64,000 bases of DNA from Xylanibacter rodentium (GTDB lineage Bacteria > Bacteroidota > Bacteroidia > Bacteroidales > Bacteroidaceae): assembly GCF_013166575.1 (NCBI RefSeq), contig NZ_JABKKE010000007.1:1-64000 (forward strand), given 5' to 3'. The notes beneath the pieces are model-generated. The model did no database searches, had not been told where the DNA came from, and saw only the letters and a program-made list of their open reading frames with translations. Positions 1 through 7,388 of the stretch are shown piece after piece (position 1 is the first letter of the stretch; each line of letters starts with the position of its first letter). The translations under genes and the position numbers were made by a program.

Positions 1-180
1 CTTTTGCCCTTTCAGGGCGAATATATGCAATTGAATATGAATCCCGGGGTGCCGCTACGCTCTGCCCCGGGCTATGTGCTTGTTGCCCCTGCTGGGCGCG
101 TTCTTCCAGAGCAAGTTCTTCCAAGGTGCGTTCATCCAATGTTCGGACGATTATGTAGTTTAATTCTGTTGACTAACTTA
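1..180 (+). repeat. GC-rich intergenic repeat, copy A (cut by window start)
   Basis: The stretch holds a CCCTTTCAGGGCG palindrome, a GGGGTGCCGCTACGCTCTG block, a CCCCGGGCTATGTGCT block, and ends in TTCTGTTGACTAACTTA. The same order of blocks is found at 4499-4646 and, inverted, at 4290-4453. It is non-coding and resembles the REP/BIME-like intergenic repeats common in Bacteroidales. No transposase or REP-associated tyrosine transposase is in the window. Its left boundary lies outside the window. Confidence 0.75.
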
Positions 181-617
181 TTGAACCTTAGAATGAATTT
201 CATGTTTTAAGAGAAATTGCTTACAATTTGAAAACCACGTTCCGGAAGTGCACCTTTGCATCATCCCGACTGATTCTCCGGAAAGCGGAAACTGTTCTCC
301 GAAACGGAAATTTCGGAATGAAAAACGCGCTTTGAATTCTCCGTTTTGCCGGTTTAACATATGTTAATGGGTACATCGGGACTGCCAATTCTCCGATTTT
401 CCAAGAAGCATGTCGTCTTTTTTCTGCCGACAGCGCCATACCTCATTCTTTTCCGAAGCACAGCACAGATGCATAGCGAAACGCCCTGTTCACGCAATAT
501 TCACGGATAATGCGACGTATGCCCGTCATGCGTCTGCCGCAACCTCACACGTAGACAATGTCAATATTATTGGTATAATCTCAAAGACGGAGAATTCGGA
601 GAATTGAAAAACAAGAT

Positions 618-648
618 ATATACCATATACGATTCGCATATGGTATAT
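618..648. repeat. 11-bp stem hairpin overlapping the long palindrome
   Basis: ATATACCATAT at 618-628 is mirrored by ATATGGTATAT at 638-648 around a 9-nt loop. The right arm shares bases with the 60-bp palindrome that starts at 644, so the two structures are mutually exclusive. Confidence 0.8.
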
Positions 649-703
649 TCCAATCTGTTATATATAATATATATATATATTATATATAACAGATTGGAAT
701 ATA
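644..703. repeat. Perfect 60-bp AT-rich palindrome
   Basis: Every position from 644 to 673 pairs with its mirror from 703 to 674, with no loop. The outer part carries CCAATCTG/CAGATTGG and the core is alternating AT. Such a structure can extrude as a cruciform in DNA. It has no T-tract and no adjacent gene, so a terminator role is not supported. Confidence 0.9.
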
Positions 704-741
704 AAATATTTGATTACAATATATAAGCAACAGCTGTACAT

Positions 742-784
742 CCTGTTTTCGGAGATTCTCCGTTTTCATTTCTCCGGAAACAGG
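742..784. repeat. 14-bp stem hairpin
   Basis: CCTGTTTTCGGAGA at 742-755 is mirrored by TCTCCGGAAACAGG at 771-784 with one mismatch (13 of 14 pairs). It repeats the CGGAGA/TCTCCG word seen throughout this intergenic region. Confidence 0.7.
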
Positions 785-1105
785 CACTTTTGTAATAAAA
801 AAGCATAACCCATATCCGTCACACTCCATATATTAAACGCATCACGGAGCATACTCTACTTTATTCTGTAAATATATTACGCAGTGTGCAAAACGGAGAA
901 ATCGGAGAATTGGCAGTCCCGATGTATGCATTAACATATGTTAAACCAACAAAACGGAGAATTCAGACAGACCTTTTCGTCCCCCCCCCAACATCCTTCA
1001 GATAGTCCGTTGCATTGGCTTTCTTGTCCGTTTTTTCCCTCCAATGCCGGCATGGCACGTCGTTCAGAAGTGCCCAAAACATCATCCGCCAATGACATAT
1101 AACAC

Positions 1106-1215
1106 CCAAAAGCGGCACTTTCATATACCCAAAGTGCCACTTTCACATCCCCAAAGTGGCACTTTCACACACCAAAAGCGGCACTTTCGCATACCAAAAG
1201 CGGCACTTTCGCATA
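1106..1215 (+). repeat. Tandem array of five 22-bp units
   Basis: The units start at 1106, 1128, 1150, 1172 and 1194, and a 6-base partial unit follows at 1216. The last two units are identical (CCAAAAGCGGCACTTTCGCATA without its final base is common to both). Units 2 and 3 carry AAAGTG-S-CACTTT, a dyad centred on one base. The unit is contiguous with no spacer, so this is not a CRISPR array. Iteron-like or operator-like use is possible, but no initiator or regulator gene lies beside it. Confidence 0.92.
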
Positions 1216-1542
1216 CCAAAACAATCGATGGAACATTATAATACGGGCACACAGAGCGGGAAAGATGATGGTAAAGTATAAATTCCAAATGATATTACGG
1301 CTATATTCGATTAATTTTGAATACCGGTTTAGCTCCATGAACATTGGATGAATTAAAATGGATTTCTACCTTACAGTCATCGACTTCCACAATAAATGAC
1401 AAAGAATCAGACAATACAAAGACTGTTTTAAAGACATATCAATACTAATAAATATAATGACCAAAATCATATACAAACTCCTTTTTCAGCAAACATCAAC
1501 TGTTTTTGCAGCCATCAATGCACATAAATCACGTTAAATTAG

Positions 1543-1550
1543 TAATTTTG
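1543..1550 (+). promoter_or_regulatory. Candidate -7 box for rlmD
   Basis: TAATTTTG fits the Bacteroidetes TAnnTTTG -7 consensus about 45 bp before the rlmD ATG. No good TTTG/TTG -33 element is seen at the usual distance, so support is moderate. Confidence 0.4.
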
Positions 1551-1594
1551 CAGACAGATTTGCACAACAGTATTCATACAACATAATACATAAT

Positions 1595-3055
1595 ATGAGC
1601 AGAAAAAGAAAACCATTACCCATATTAGAAAACGTCACTATCACAGATATTGCCGCCGAAGGCAAGTCGCTGGCAAGAGTAAACGACATGGTGGTGTTCG
1701 TACCGTTCACCGTTCCAGGTGATGTGGTAGACTTACAAATCAGGAAGAAAAAACACAGCTATTGCGAAGCCGAAGTGATACGCTTTGTAGAGTACAGCAA
1801 GATACGCACCGCACCAATGTGCCAACACTTCGGCACATGCGGCGGATGCAAGTGGCAGAATCTGCCATACGAGGAACAGCTCAAAGCCAAGCAGAAACAA
1901 GTATATGACCAACTGAGACGCATAGGCAAAGTCGAGCTTCCTGAATTCCGCCCCATTGCCGGTTCTGTAAAGACAAAGGAATATCGGAACAAACTTGAAT
2001 TCGGATGTTCCAACAAACGTTGGATGACCAAAGAAGAGATTGCAACACTTCCACCACAGGAAAAACAATCAGATGAAAACGGTGAAACAAAGAACGACAC
2101 CTCACGCAACGCTATCGGATTTCACATAACGGGAGCCTTCGACAAGATACTGCCTATAGAAAAATGCCACCTGATGGACGACATGCACAACCGTATACGA
2201 AACGAAATACGCGACTATGCCACAAACAGCGGCATGACATTCTTCGACCTGAGAGCCCAAAAAGGACTGCTACGCGACATCATCATACGCAATTCAAACA
2301 CAGGAGAATGGATGGTAATAGTGCAGTTTCATTACGATGAAGAGGGTGATGAAGAACGTGCCAAGGCTTTGTTGCAACATATTGCCGACAAGTTCCCGCA
2401 AATCAGTTCGCTCATGTACCTCAACAATCAAAAATGCAACGACACCATTGGCGACCAGGAAATAATCACTTTCCGGGGCAACGACTATATCTATGAGACA
2501 ATGGAAGATCTGAAATTCAAGGTTGGCCCGAAAAGTTTCTACCAGACCAACACCGAACAAGCATACCACCTCTATTCAATAGCACGCGAGTTTGCCGGAC
2601 TGACCGGCAACGAACTCGTATACGACCTATATACCGGTACAGGAACAATAGCCAACTTTGTCGCACGTCAAGCACGTCAAGTAATAGGTATAGAATACGT
2701 GCCAGAGGCCATCGAAGATGCCAAGATAAATTCTGAAATCAACAGTATTGACAACACGCTGTTCTACGCCGGTGACATGAAAGACATTCTAAACGACGGG
2801 TTCATTGCCGAGCACGGACACCCTGACGTGATCATCACCGACCCGCCACGTGCCGGAATGCATGCCGACGTGGTACAGACCATACTGCGAGCCGCACCCA
2901 AACGCATAGTCTATGTGAGCTGCAACCCCGCCACACAGGCACGTGATCTGGCTGATCTCGATGCTTATTATAAGGTTGTAAAGGTGCAACCCGTTGACAT
3001 GTTCCCACATACCCCCCATGTCGAAAACGTTGTTTTGCTCGAAACAAGAGCCTGA
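1595..3055 (+). CDS. rlmD: 23S rRNA (uracil-5-)-methyltransferase RlmD-type
   Basis: This enzyme transfers a methyl group from S-adenosylmethionine to C5 of a uridine in 23S rRNA. The 486-residue protein starts with a TRAM-like RNA-binding region (about 10-70). An iron-sulfur cysteine cluster follows (C76, C82, C85 in CQHFGTCGGC). The C-terminal Rossmann domain has the SAM motif LYTGTGTIANF, the DPPRAGMH motif and the catalytic-cysteine motif SCNPATQ. All RlmC/RlmD/TrmA hallmarks are present. The exact target base (U1939 in E. coli numbering) is inferred from family assignment, and an RlmCD-like dual specificity cannot be excluded. It is followed at once by the porin gene, whose promoter lies inside this gene's 3' end. 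Confidence 0.92.
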   Translation: MSRKRKPLPILENVTITDIAAEGKSLARVNDMVVFVPFTVPGDVVDLQIRKKKHSYCEAEVIRFVEYSKIRTAPMCQHFGTCGGCKWQNLPYEEQLKAKQKQVYDQLRRIGKVELPEFRPIAGSVKTKEYRNKLEFGCSNKRWMTKEEIATLPPQEKQSDENGETKNDTSRNAIGFHITGAFDKILPIEKCHLMDDMHNRIRNEIRDYATNSGMTFFDLRAQKGLLRDIIIRNSNTGEWMVIVQFHYDEEGDEERAKALLQHIADKFPQISSLMYLNNQKCNDTIGDQEIITFRGNDYIYETMEDLKFKVGPKSFYQTNTEQAYHLYSIAREFAGLTGNELVYDLYTGTGTIANFVARQARQVIGIEYVPEAIEDAKINSEINSIDNTLFYAGDMKDILNDGFIAEHGHPDVIITDPPRAGMHADVVQTILRAAPKRIVYVSCNPATQARDLADLDAYYKVVKVQPVDMFPHTPHVENVVLLETRA

Positions 3056-3066
3056 CTATATATTTG
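3034..3066 (+). promoter_or_regulatory. Bacteroidetes promoter of the porin gene
   Basis: TTTG at 3034-3037, 21 bp spacing and TATATTTG at 3059-3066 match the sigma-ABfr -33/-7 consensus. The -33 box lies inside the rlmD coding end. The expected transcription start, about 7 bp after the -7 box, falls at or next to the ATG at 3073, which implies a leaderless or almost leaderless mRNA. Confidence 0.65.
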
Positions 3067-3072
3067 CAGACA

Positions 3073-4197
3073 ATGAAAAGAATATCCACAGCAACTGCAT
3101 TCGCCGTACTAATCACTCTCTGTACCGACGCACAGGAAACCAAATCCAATAGCATAATGGGCAAACCGAAAATAAGCGGATACTTAATCGGACAGTATCA
3201 GACAAGTACACAAGACAACAACAACAGCAATTCATTTAATATCCGCTATGCACGACTGTCGGTCGGAGGACATATTCTCGACGATTTCGAATATAAGTTA
3301 CAGGGACAGATCAACGGCAACACATCCACGCTGGGCAGCAGTCCACGACTTGTTGACGCATCTGTAGAATGGCAGAAATACGGATTTTTGAAAGTAAAGG
3401 CCGGACAGTTCAAACTGCCTTTCACATTTGAGAATCCGATGCACCCCATAGACATGGGATTCATGGGTTACGGACAAGCGGTGTCCAAATTATCCGGAAT
3501 ATCCGACCGCATGGGACAGCACTCGAGCAATGGACGCGACATTGGAATACAGATACAGGGCGATATATTGACAAACACTTCCGGACGCAATCTGCTTCAC
3601 TATCAGGTGGGAATATTCAACGGACAGGGCATCAACGTAAAGGACGCGGACAATCGCAAAAACATTGTCGGCGGAATGTGGTTCATGCCCACAAAAGGAT
3701 TGCGTGTAGGTGTATTCGGATGGGCAGGCTCATATGCCCGCAACGGTATATGGACCGATCGTAATGGAAACGAGCAATCAGGCACGAACAGCCTGAGTCA
3801 ATATCGTTATGCAATAAGTGCAGAATATAGAAACACAGACTGGCAAGTGCGCTCGGAATATGTTCACAGCACCGGCTACGGATTCAGTACGACATATCAG
3901 AATTCTGACAATCAGAAAGATGCAAGGGTAAATTGGACACAAGGCAACAAAGCTGACGGTTTTTATGCTCTCTGCATTGCACCTGTAATAAAACAGAAAT
4001 TGCGTGCCAAAGCCCGCTACGACCTCTATCGCCCTTCTGCCGAATGGAACAACAGCCGCACGCAATATGAAATAGGTATCAACTATATTCTACACAAAAA
4101 CATAGAGCTACAGGGTGAATACGCTTTTATCAACGACCGCAGCCTCGCCTGTCACAACTACAGTATGGTGGATGTTGAACTATGCGTGAGATTCTGA
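3073..4197 (+). CDS. Phosphate-selective porin O/P-like outer-membrane protein
   Basis: The protein has a Sec signal peptide (KRISTATAFAVLITLCTDA, cleavage probably before QE). About 350 residues follow with alternating aromatic and polar residues, as expected for a beta-barrel. Features such as FNIRYARLSVGGHILDDFEYKLQGQ and VKAGQFKLPFTFE resemble the OprO/OprP-like porins of Bacteroidetes. It ends in an aromatic residue (CVRF), typical of Bam substrates. It should sit in the outer membrane as a diffusion channel; the solute is unknown. I chose ATG 3073 rather than the in-frame TTG at 3064, because that TTG is part of the -7 promoter box. 374 residues. Confidence 0.8.
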   Translation: MKRISTATAFAVLITLCTDAQETKSNSIMGKPKISGYLIGQYQTSTQDNNNSNSFNIRYARLSVGGHILDDFEYKLQGQINGNTSTLGSSPRLVDASVEWQKYGFLKVKAGQFKLPFTFENPMHPIDMGFMGYGQAVSKLSGISDRMGQHSSNGRDIGIQIQGDILTNTSGRNLLHYQVGIFNGQGINVKDADNRKNIVGGMWFMPTKGLRVGVFGWAGSYARNGIWTDRNGNEQSGTNSLSQYRYAISAEYRNTDWQVRSEYVHSTGYGFSTTYQNSDNQKDARVNWTQGNKADGFYALCIAPVIKQKLRAKARYDLYRPSAEWNNSRTQYEIGINYILHKNIELQGEYAFINDRSLACHNYSMVDVELCVRF

Positions 4198-4289
4198 CAT
4201 AAAACAAAAACATATATTATTACGACTGCATATTCATATTAGAAACCCTATTGAGTTTGCCGCACAAACCATGGGGCTGTGTCAAAATA

Positions 4290-4453
4290 TAAGTTAGTCA
4301 ACAAAATTAAACTACATTATCGTCCGGATATAGGATGAACGCGCTCTGGATGGATGCGCCCCAACGGGGCAACGAGCACATAGCCCGGGGCAGAGCGTAG
4401 CGGCGCCCCGGGAACAACACGATTGTACACACTCGCCCTGCAAGGGCAAAAGC
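4290..4453 (-). repeat. GC-rich intergenic repeat, copy B (inverted)
   Basis: This is the inverse of the repeat at 1-180. It starts with TAAGTTAGTCAACA, passes through GCCCCGGG and GGGGCAACGAGCACATAGCC blocks, and ends in GCAAGGGCAAAAGC. It forms an inverted pair with copy C, separated by about 45 bp of AT-rich sequence. Confidence 0.85.
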
Positions 4454-4498
4454 ATTAATTATCAAGTATTTACAGTTTATATATTGTATATTTTTTAT

Positions 4499-4646
4499 GC
4501 TTTTGCCCTTGCAGGGCGCGGAGTGTCGATGTTTGATTCCCAGGGTGCCGCTACGCTCTGCCCCGAGCTATGTGCTCGTTGCCTTTTCAAGGCGCATCCA
4601 TCCTATATCCGAGTGATTATGTCGTTTAATTCTGTTGACCAACTTA
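4499..4646 (+). repeat. GC-rich intergenic repeat, copy C
   Basis: Same block order as copy A: TTTTGCCCTTGCAGGGCG, then a GGGTGCCGCTACGCTCTG block, then a TATGTGCTCGTTGCC block, ending in TTCTGTTGACCAACTTA. Copies B and C face each other as a head-to-head pair, a BIME-like arrangement downstream of the porin gene. Confidence 0.85.
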
Positions 4647-4659
4647 GATATCGCAAAAG

Positions 4660-4746
4660 GTAGGGACATATTCTTGTATTTGTCCGTTAGTAACATGTTG
4701 ATATCCTGCATATACTTAGCGGACAAATACAAGAATATGTCCCTAC
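4660..4746. repeat. MITE-like palindromic element, copy 1
   Basis: A perfect 27-bp inverted repeat (4660-4686 and 4720-4746) opens with GTAGGGACA and closes with TGTCCCTAC around a 33-bp loop. Related elements sit at 20926-21010 and 53456-53539. All three lack coding capacity. It lies between the converging ends of the porin gene and the protease-like gene, so it could act as a terminator in RNA form. Confidence 0.8.
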
Positions 4747-4823
4747 AAGCAAAATGGACCGGATTTTGGCACAGCCCCATGTCTTGTGCTACATCATTAT
4801 ACAAACCGTATAACGATGTTATT

Positions 4824-7205
4824 CTATTTCACAACAAACTTCTTTCCGTTTACAATGTATATACCCTTAGGCAATCCAGATATTCCATCGGCAGCCTTAC
4901 GCACCAACCGACCGTCAACAGAATATACGTCAACTTTGCCAAAGTTTCCTCTGTCTACTACTGTCATATCAACAGATGTAACCACATCTTTGGGTATACT
5001 GCCGTAGAAATAAAGACGAAAATCATCAAATATACACCAATATTGCGACGGCATTGACACCGAACTGATACCCACCTTCAACGAATTTCCATCCTTGGCA
5101 ACTGTCGTTGCCACACTGTTGTCATACAGTCCTTTGGCAAAATATATGCTTGCAGAGTTCATGTCGTTGGGGATATACTTGTTTCCGCCAACAGTAGATT
5201 CGCTTCCACCGAGTTTTTTCGTCTGTGCCTCAGAGGCTATATTGGCCACTTTCTCCTTTATACTGCCAGCATACAGATAAGCCGTAACCTTGTTTATACC
5301 TTTGCTATAATCGGTGTATACAGTAGATGCGCTGCCCGGGCGCTGAAAAGCCTTGGCACAGAATCGGTATGTCCCTGCAGGCATGTTGTCAAGCATCTGA
5401 TTCATATCAAATGTTGTCTCGTAAAACTCACCGCACGAATGGTTGACTGTCGGTTTTACCGACCATCCGTCAGCCGACTCCATATTTGGATTCACTATCA
5501 TATAAGTAATATCGAAAGGCTCTTCAGGGCTAAGCGGTGTGGCGTTACGAAGGAAACTGCCAATGGCCTCCCTCACCTCACTTTCGAGCGGTTCCAATTC
5601 CTTAATATCAGTTGCTCCGGCTATCGCTGATTCAATGCGCGCTATTGTCGCATTGGCGCTATCATCTGTACCGTCGACATCTTCCGCATGGGGCACGGCC
5701 ATCAACTTCTTGAGACAATCAAGTGCATCCATGACCACGGCTTTCATTCCGTCAATGGCTGCCGTCTCTACCATGCCGGCCTCATCGCTGCCAAGTATGA
5801 GCCAACGCTGCCTCACAGAACTATTGGCTATGTTGAACGTGGCCGAACTCGTGATACCGTCCTTTCCGGCCTGCAAACATCTCGGCTTCCAGTTGCCTGC
5901 TGGGCTTATTATCCAAAAGCCGCGCTGCTCCATAGCCTTGCCACCCATCACAACTTCTGTACGGCCACGCATCAACTGAAAGTTTTCCTTATCGGCCGGC
6001 ACGACGTCCTTAACCGTCTTTATACCATTGGTGCCGGTGGTCAAATATGATATATAACCGCCTGTGGCTACATTCCGTAACTGATAGTACTGATTCTCAG
6101 GAGTAAATGTTACGGTCCACGCCGCACTGTCATTGGATATGGCTGTGGCGGCATTCATCTCACGCCACACAAGATTGCCCTCGGCCGTGGTTACCAAATA
6201 AGAACTGTAAAGTCCGTGCTCTTCCGACTCATTCTTTATATAATACTTTTTTCCTTCCTCATGCTCAAAAGCATAGTAAGGCTGTGCGAAACTTGTGCCG
6301 GTATGCTGCAAACCATCTTCTCCCAATGCCTGACAAACAAGACCATTGCCAATGTAAAGCAATTCGGTATGGTTATCCTCGTGGGCACCATTAATGCCAT
6401 ATGGCCACATATGCTGATAGTCGCCATTGAGTTGCGCCGTAGGACTATTATCCCAAAACCTCAACAATTGTGTCACTCTATCTCCAAGCCATTGCCCCGT
6501 ACCATATCCGTCACCATTGACAGAAGCCCTCAGATTATGACGGCTCCACTCCGTATCTGCCCACGGTATCACACCCACTCCATGCAACAGTTCGTGAAGT
6601 ATTGTTCCGGTGGCCTGATACGACGCATTAGAACCCACACGAATCCATCCGCCGTAAGAGCAGTCGGCCGTAGGTACACCGCTCTCGTAACCTACGCTGG
6701 TTGTGAAATTCTTTATCTCTGTAAGATTGTTCCAATATCCTACGGCATCCTCCACTGCGTTTGTGATGCGTGCAACCGTGGCAGCATCGCCCCCTTCACG
6801 TATATTATATCTTATGTCTCCCTTAGGAATTGTGTAAAATCTCACAACATCGCCATATCCCACCTTTTGGTCTTTTGTCACGGCATATGCACGCATGTAG
6901 TATAATGTAGCAGGCTTTAAGTTATCAAGACGGTAGATACGCCCGTTGTTATCCATATAACGGGTGGTTTTGAAATCGTCGATCGTGGGTTCCGGGGTCT
7001 CCGCCCAACAGAAGCCGCGCTCTGCAATTTGCCCCGTACTGCTAACACTCATTCGTCCGAAAGCCATTGTGGCTCCACGAGCATAACGCTTGTCGTTAGT
7101 CACCTTTGGAACATCATCCGTCACTTCACTATACTCACGAGCCTCGATTCCTACTGTCCAAAGTCCGGACACGAGCCCCATTATAAGAAAATACTTCCTC
7201 TTCAT
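4824..7205 (-). CDS. Secreted multidomain protein with HExxH zinc-protease motif and T9SS-like tail
   Basis: The 793-residue protein starts with a signal peptide (MKRKYFLIMGLVSGLWTVGIEA). A fibronectin type III-like region follows (about 40-125; ...LKPATLYYMRAYA). Next comes a domain with HELLHGVG, giving H204, E205 and H208 of an HExxHGxG zincin motif; the third zinc ligand is not clear. A RICIN-like or actin-bundling-like segment follows (KKYYIKNE... region), then a carbohydrate-binding-like module (ITYMIVNPNMES..., about 570-710). The end (VYSVDGRLV, LPKGIYIV, KKFVVK) looks like a T9SS type A sorting domain, so the protein is probably exported and surface-attached. It is divergent from the alginate-lyase-like gene and may share its regulation. 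The peptidase assignment is by motif only. The start is ATG 7205; longer frames would run through the promoter. Confidence 0.72.
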   Translation of the reverse strand: MKRKYFLIMGLVSGLWTVGIEAREYSEVTDDVPKVTNDKRYARGATMAFGRMSVSSTGQIAERGFCWAETPEPTIDDFKTTRYMDNNGRIYRLDNLKPATLYYMRAYAVTKDQKVGYGDVVRFYTIPKGDIRYNIREGGDAATVARITNAVEDAVGYWNNLTEIKNFTTSVGYESGVPTADCSYGGWIRVGSNASYQATGTILHELLHGVGVIPWADTEWSRHNLRASVNGDGYGTGQWLGDRVTQLLRFWDNSPTAQLNGDYQHMWPYGINGAHEDNHTELLYIGNGLVCQALGEDGLQHTGTSFAQPYYAFEHEEGKKYYIKNESEEHGLYSSYLVTTAEGNLVWREMNAATAISNDSAAWTVTFTPENQYYQLRNVATGGYISYLTTGTNGIKTVKDVVPADKENFQLMRGRTEVVMGGKAMEQRGFWIISPAGNWKPRCLQAGKDGITSSATFNIANSSVRQRWLILGSDEAGMVETAAIDGMKAVVMDALDCLKKLMAVPHAEDVDGTDDSANATIARIESAIAGATDIKELEPLESEVREAIGSFLRNATPLSPEEPFDITYMIVNPNMESADGWSVKPTVNHSCGEFYETTFDMNQMLDNMPAGTYRFCAKAFQRPGSASTVYTDYSKGINKVTAYLYAGSIKEKVANIASEAQTKKLGGSESTVGGNKYIPNDMNSASIYFAKGLYDNSVATTVAKDGNSLKVGISSVSMPSQYWCIFDDFRLYFYGSIPKDVVTSVDMTVVDRGNFGKVDVYSVDGRLVRKAADGISGLPKGIYIVNGKKFVVK

Positions 7206-7239
7206 TAGGTAAATCAATTTAAAATTATCACTATGCCTG

Positions 7240-7247
7240 CAAAGATA
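7240..7247 (-). promoter_or_regulatory. Candidate -7 box for the protease-like gene
   Basis: On the minus strand TATCTTTG reads from 7247 to 7240, about 35 bp before the ATG at 7205, matching TAnnTTTG. A clean -33 box is not seen. The divergent region 7206-7388 separates the two secreted-protein genes. Confidence 0.5.
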
Positions 7248-7388
7248 CATCTTTTTCGTGAAACAGGCATCACTTGATGCAACATAATTTCATGGAATAA
7301 AAAACGGTTAGATGACAAGTGTAACGTACAATACAAACGTACTATAATATATGAACCGAATAATAACAATAACGCTAACTTTATCATA

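Larger units (their letters stand above)
334..964. repeat. 66-bp inverted repeat pair (arms 334-399 and 899-964)
   Basis: The arm at 334-399 is repeated in inverse orientation at 899-964 with 62 of 66 positions identical. Each arm contains TTAACATATGTTAA, itself a palindrome, and is bounded by GGAGAATTC/GAATTCTCC words. The 499 bp between the arms hold AT palindromes but no recognisable gene. Confidence 0.85.
181..1594. other. Gene-poor, repeat-rich intergenic region
   Basis: About 1.4 kb with no convincing gene. Short open frames here are low-complexity or run through repeats. The region is rich in TTCTCCG / CGGAGAA words, and it contains a 66-bp inverted repeat, two overlapping AT-rich palindromes, a 14-bp hairpin, a C9 tract at 981-989 and a 22-bp tandem array, all listed separately. 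From 1222 to 1540 I see only AT-rich sequence leading to the rlmD promoter region. Confidence 0.7.

Noticed and set aside
981..989. C9 tract as a phase-variation switch
   Set aside because: It lies in non-coding sequence with no gene or promoter boxes at the right distance, so no switched product can be named.
931..1146. 71-codon minus-strand open frame in the repeat region
   Set aside because: It runs through the tandem units, the C9 tract and one arm of the 66-bp inverted repeat. The encoded peptide is a product of repeats with no known domain.
1106..1215. Possible CRISPR array
   Set aside because: The 22-bp units are contiguous, with no unique spacers, and no cas gene is in the window.
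4635..5057. 140-codon plus-strand frame starting in the MITE-like element
   Set aside because: It crosses the palindrome and the antisense of the protease-like gene's 3' end; low similarity to any protein type.
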